Below, piece by piece: positions 8,293 to 8,876 of a stretch of DNA of 8,876 nt. The notes below the pieces were generated by a model, which saw only the letters and a program-made list of their open reading frames with translations, did no database searches and was not told the DNA's origin. The DNA comes from Rhodospirillales bacterium (GTDB lineage: Bacteria > Pseudomonadota > Alphaproteobacteria > Rhodospirillales > Casp-alpha2): positions 1 through 8,876 of the forward strand of contig JACPJY010000241.1 of the NCBI GenBank assembly GCA_016187325.1. Direction: 5' to 3'. The translations under genes and the position numbers were made by a program. Numbering within the stretch: position 1 is the stretch's first letter; each line of letters opens with the position of its first letter.

Positions 8293-8323
8293 TCGACGGT
8301 GCCCATTCTACTTTATAGTGTAG
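8293..8323 (+). promoter_or_regulatory. Candidate promoter and palindrome for the MOT1-family transporter gene
   Basis: TATAGT (8314-8319) is a good -10 match, with a weak TCGACG (8293-8298) as possible -35 at a 15-bp spacing. The -10 sits at the centre of an imperfect 16-bp palindrome, CTACTTTATAGTGTAG (8308-8323; 12 of 16 symmetric positions), followed by a repeated TAGTG. A repressor bound here would cover the -10. ATG 8359 lies about 40 bp downstream. Confidence 0.38.
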
Positions 8324-8358
8324 TGATTGGCGGCCCAGTGCTTTCGGGGGGGCAGGGC

Positions 8359-8876
8359 ATGCGGTTGAACCGGCTGATCGGCGAAATTTCCGGCGCCTTT
8401 GCAGACCTCGGCACGTTCCTGCCGCTGGTTGTTGGCGTCCTCGCGGTGCGTGGCTTCGACCCGACCGGCGTGCTGGTCGGGTTCGGTCTGTTCGCGCTCG
8501 CCACGGCCGCGATCTACCGCCGGCCGGTCCCGGTGCAGCCGATGAAGGCGGTCGCCGCGGTGGTCATCGCTGCTGGTCTTTCGCCGGCGGCGGTCGCGGC
8601 GAGCGGCCTGATCATGGGCCTAGTGCTCGCCGTGCTCGCGGCTTCCGGCGTCATCGGCCGGCTGGAGCGGCTGATACCGCAATCGGTGCTGTTGGGAATC
8701 CAGCTCGGCATCGGCGCCCACTTGGCCCTCGTGGGCTTCGCGCATGTCGCCGCCGATCCGCTGACCGGCGGCTTTGCCCTCGCCCTGTTGGTGGTCTTGC
8801 TGTTGACGCCGTTGCGGGCGCTCGCCTGCCTGCTGCTGTTGGCGCTAGTCGTCGCTTGGCAGGCGGCCGGCGGCGG
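8359..8876 (+). CDS. MOT1-family molybdate/sulfate transporter, 3'-truncated
   Basis: The frame is open from ATG 8359 to the window end, giving 172 residues without a stop. The protein is strongly hydrophobic, with repeated membrane segments (about 14-30, 37-52, 64-73, 80-99, 110-127 and 139-167). It carries both hallmark motifs of MOT1-type transporters, a SulP relative: ISGAFADLGTFLPLVVG (10-26) and PVPVQPMKAVAA (56-67). A RLIPQSVLLGIQLGIG block (104-119) is also family-typical. Family members move molybdate or sulfate across the inner membrane without ATP hydrolysis. A G-rich run (8346-8352) about 6 nt before ATG may serve as ribosome site. It is divergent from tupBCA across about 210 bp, supporting a joint tungstate/molybdate role. 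Substrate choice cannot be read from the sequence. Confidence 0.88.
   Translation, partial: MRLNRLIGEISGAFADLGTFLPLVVGVLAVRGFDPTGVLVGFGLFALATAAIYRRPVPVQPMKAVAAVVIAAGLSPAAVAASGLIMGLVLAVLAASGVIGRLERLIPQSVLLGIQLGIGAHLALVGFAHVAADPLTGGFALALLVVLLLTPLRALACLLLLALVVAWQAAGG

Noticed and set aside
8149..8358. Molybdenum-cofactor riboswitch or ModE box in the divergent region
   Set aside because: Small hairpins exist, but I cannot recognise the Moco RNA core or a ModE-type TATA-rich half-site pair. A covariance-model search would be needed to claim either.

Overview
The window is GC-rich and densely coded. Gene content and protein style suggest an alphaproteobacterium (rhizobial or rhodospirillal type); this is an inference from motifs, not a phylogeny. 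It holds two metal-related modules.

Left module, positions 1-4812, + strand: a urease operon in the order ureD (5' end cut off by the window), ureA, ureB, ureC, ureE, ureF, ureG. Spacing is 2-22 bp or overlapping throughout. The three structural subunits (UreA gamma, UreB beta, UreC alpha) are intact and UreC keeps every nickel ligand. UreE brings nickel on a His-rich tail, and UreD/UreF/UreG form the GTP-dependent activation complex. ureF is broken as sequenced by a perfect 80-bp tandem duplication that shifts the frame. No nickel transporter gene is visible.

Middle, 4813-5850: a 150-bp gap with repeats and palindromes, then a + strand regulator with an N-terminal excisionase/MerR-like helix-turn-helix and a periplasmic-binding-protein-like sensor domain. 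A perfect 11-bp hairpin spans its stop codon.

Right module, 5886-8876: a - strand tungstate-type ABC transporter operon, transcribed tupB (permease), tupC (ATPase), tupA (periplasmic binding protein). It converges on the regulator. tupC is frameshifted by an apparent deletion of about 70 bp that removes the H-loop region and opens a reading frame running on into tupA. A 210-bp divergent intergenic region (8149-8358) carries candidate promoters and operator-like repeats. It leads to a + strand MOT1-family molybdate/sulfate transporter gene cut by the right edge. Regulator, Tup system and MOT1 together look like a tungstate/molybdate uptake and control locus.

The gene families are all known. 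The points most worth a second look are the two frame-breaking indels of similar size about 3 kb apart (real decay or assembly error), the double-coding hexamer repeat at the ureE/ureF junction, and the operator-like repeats around the W/Mo genes. I found no convincing entirely new system.
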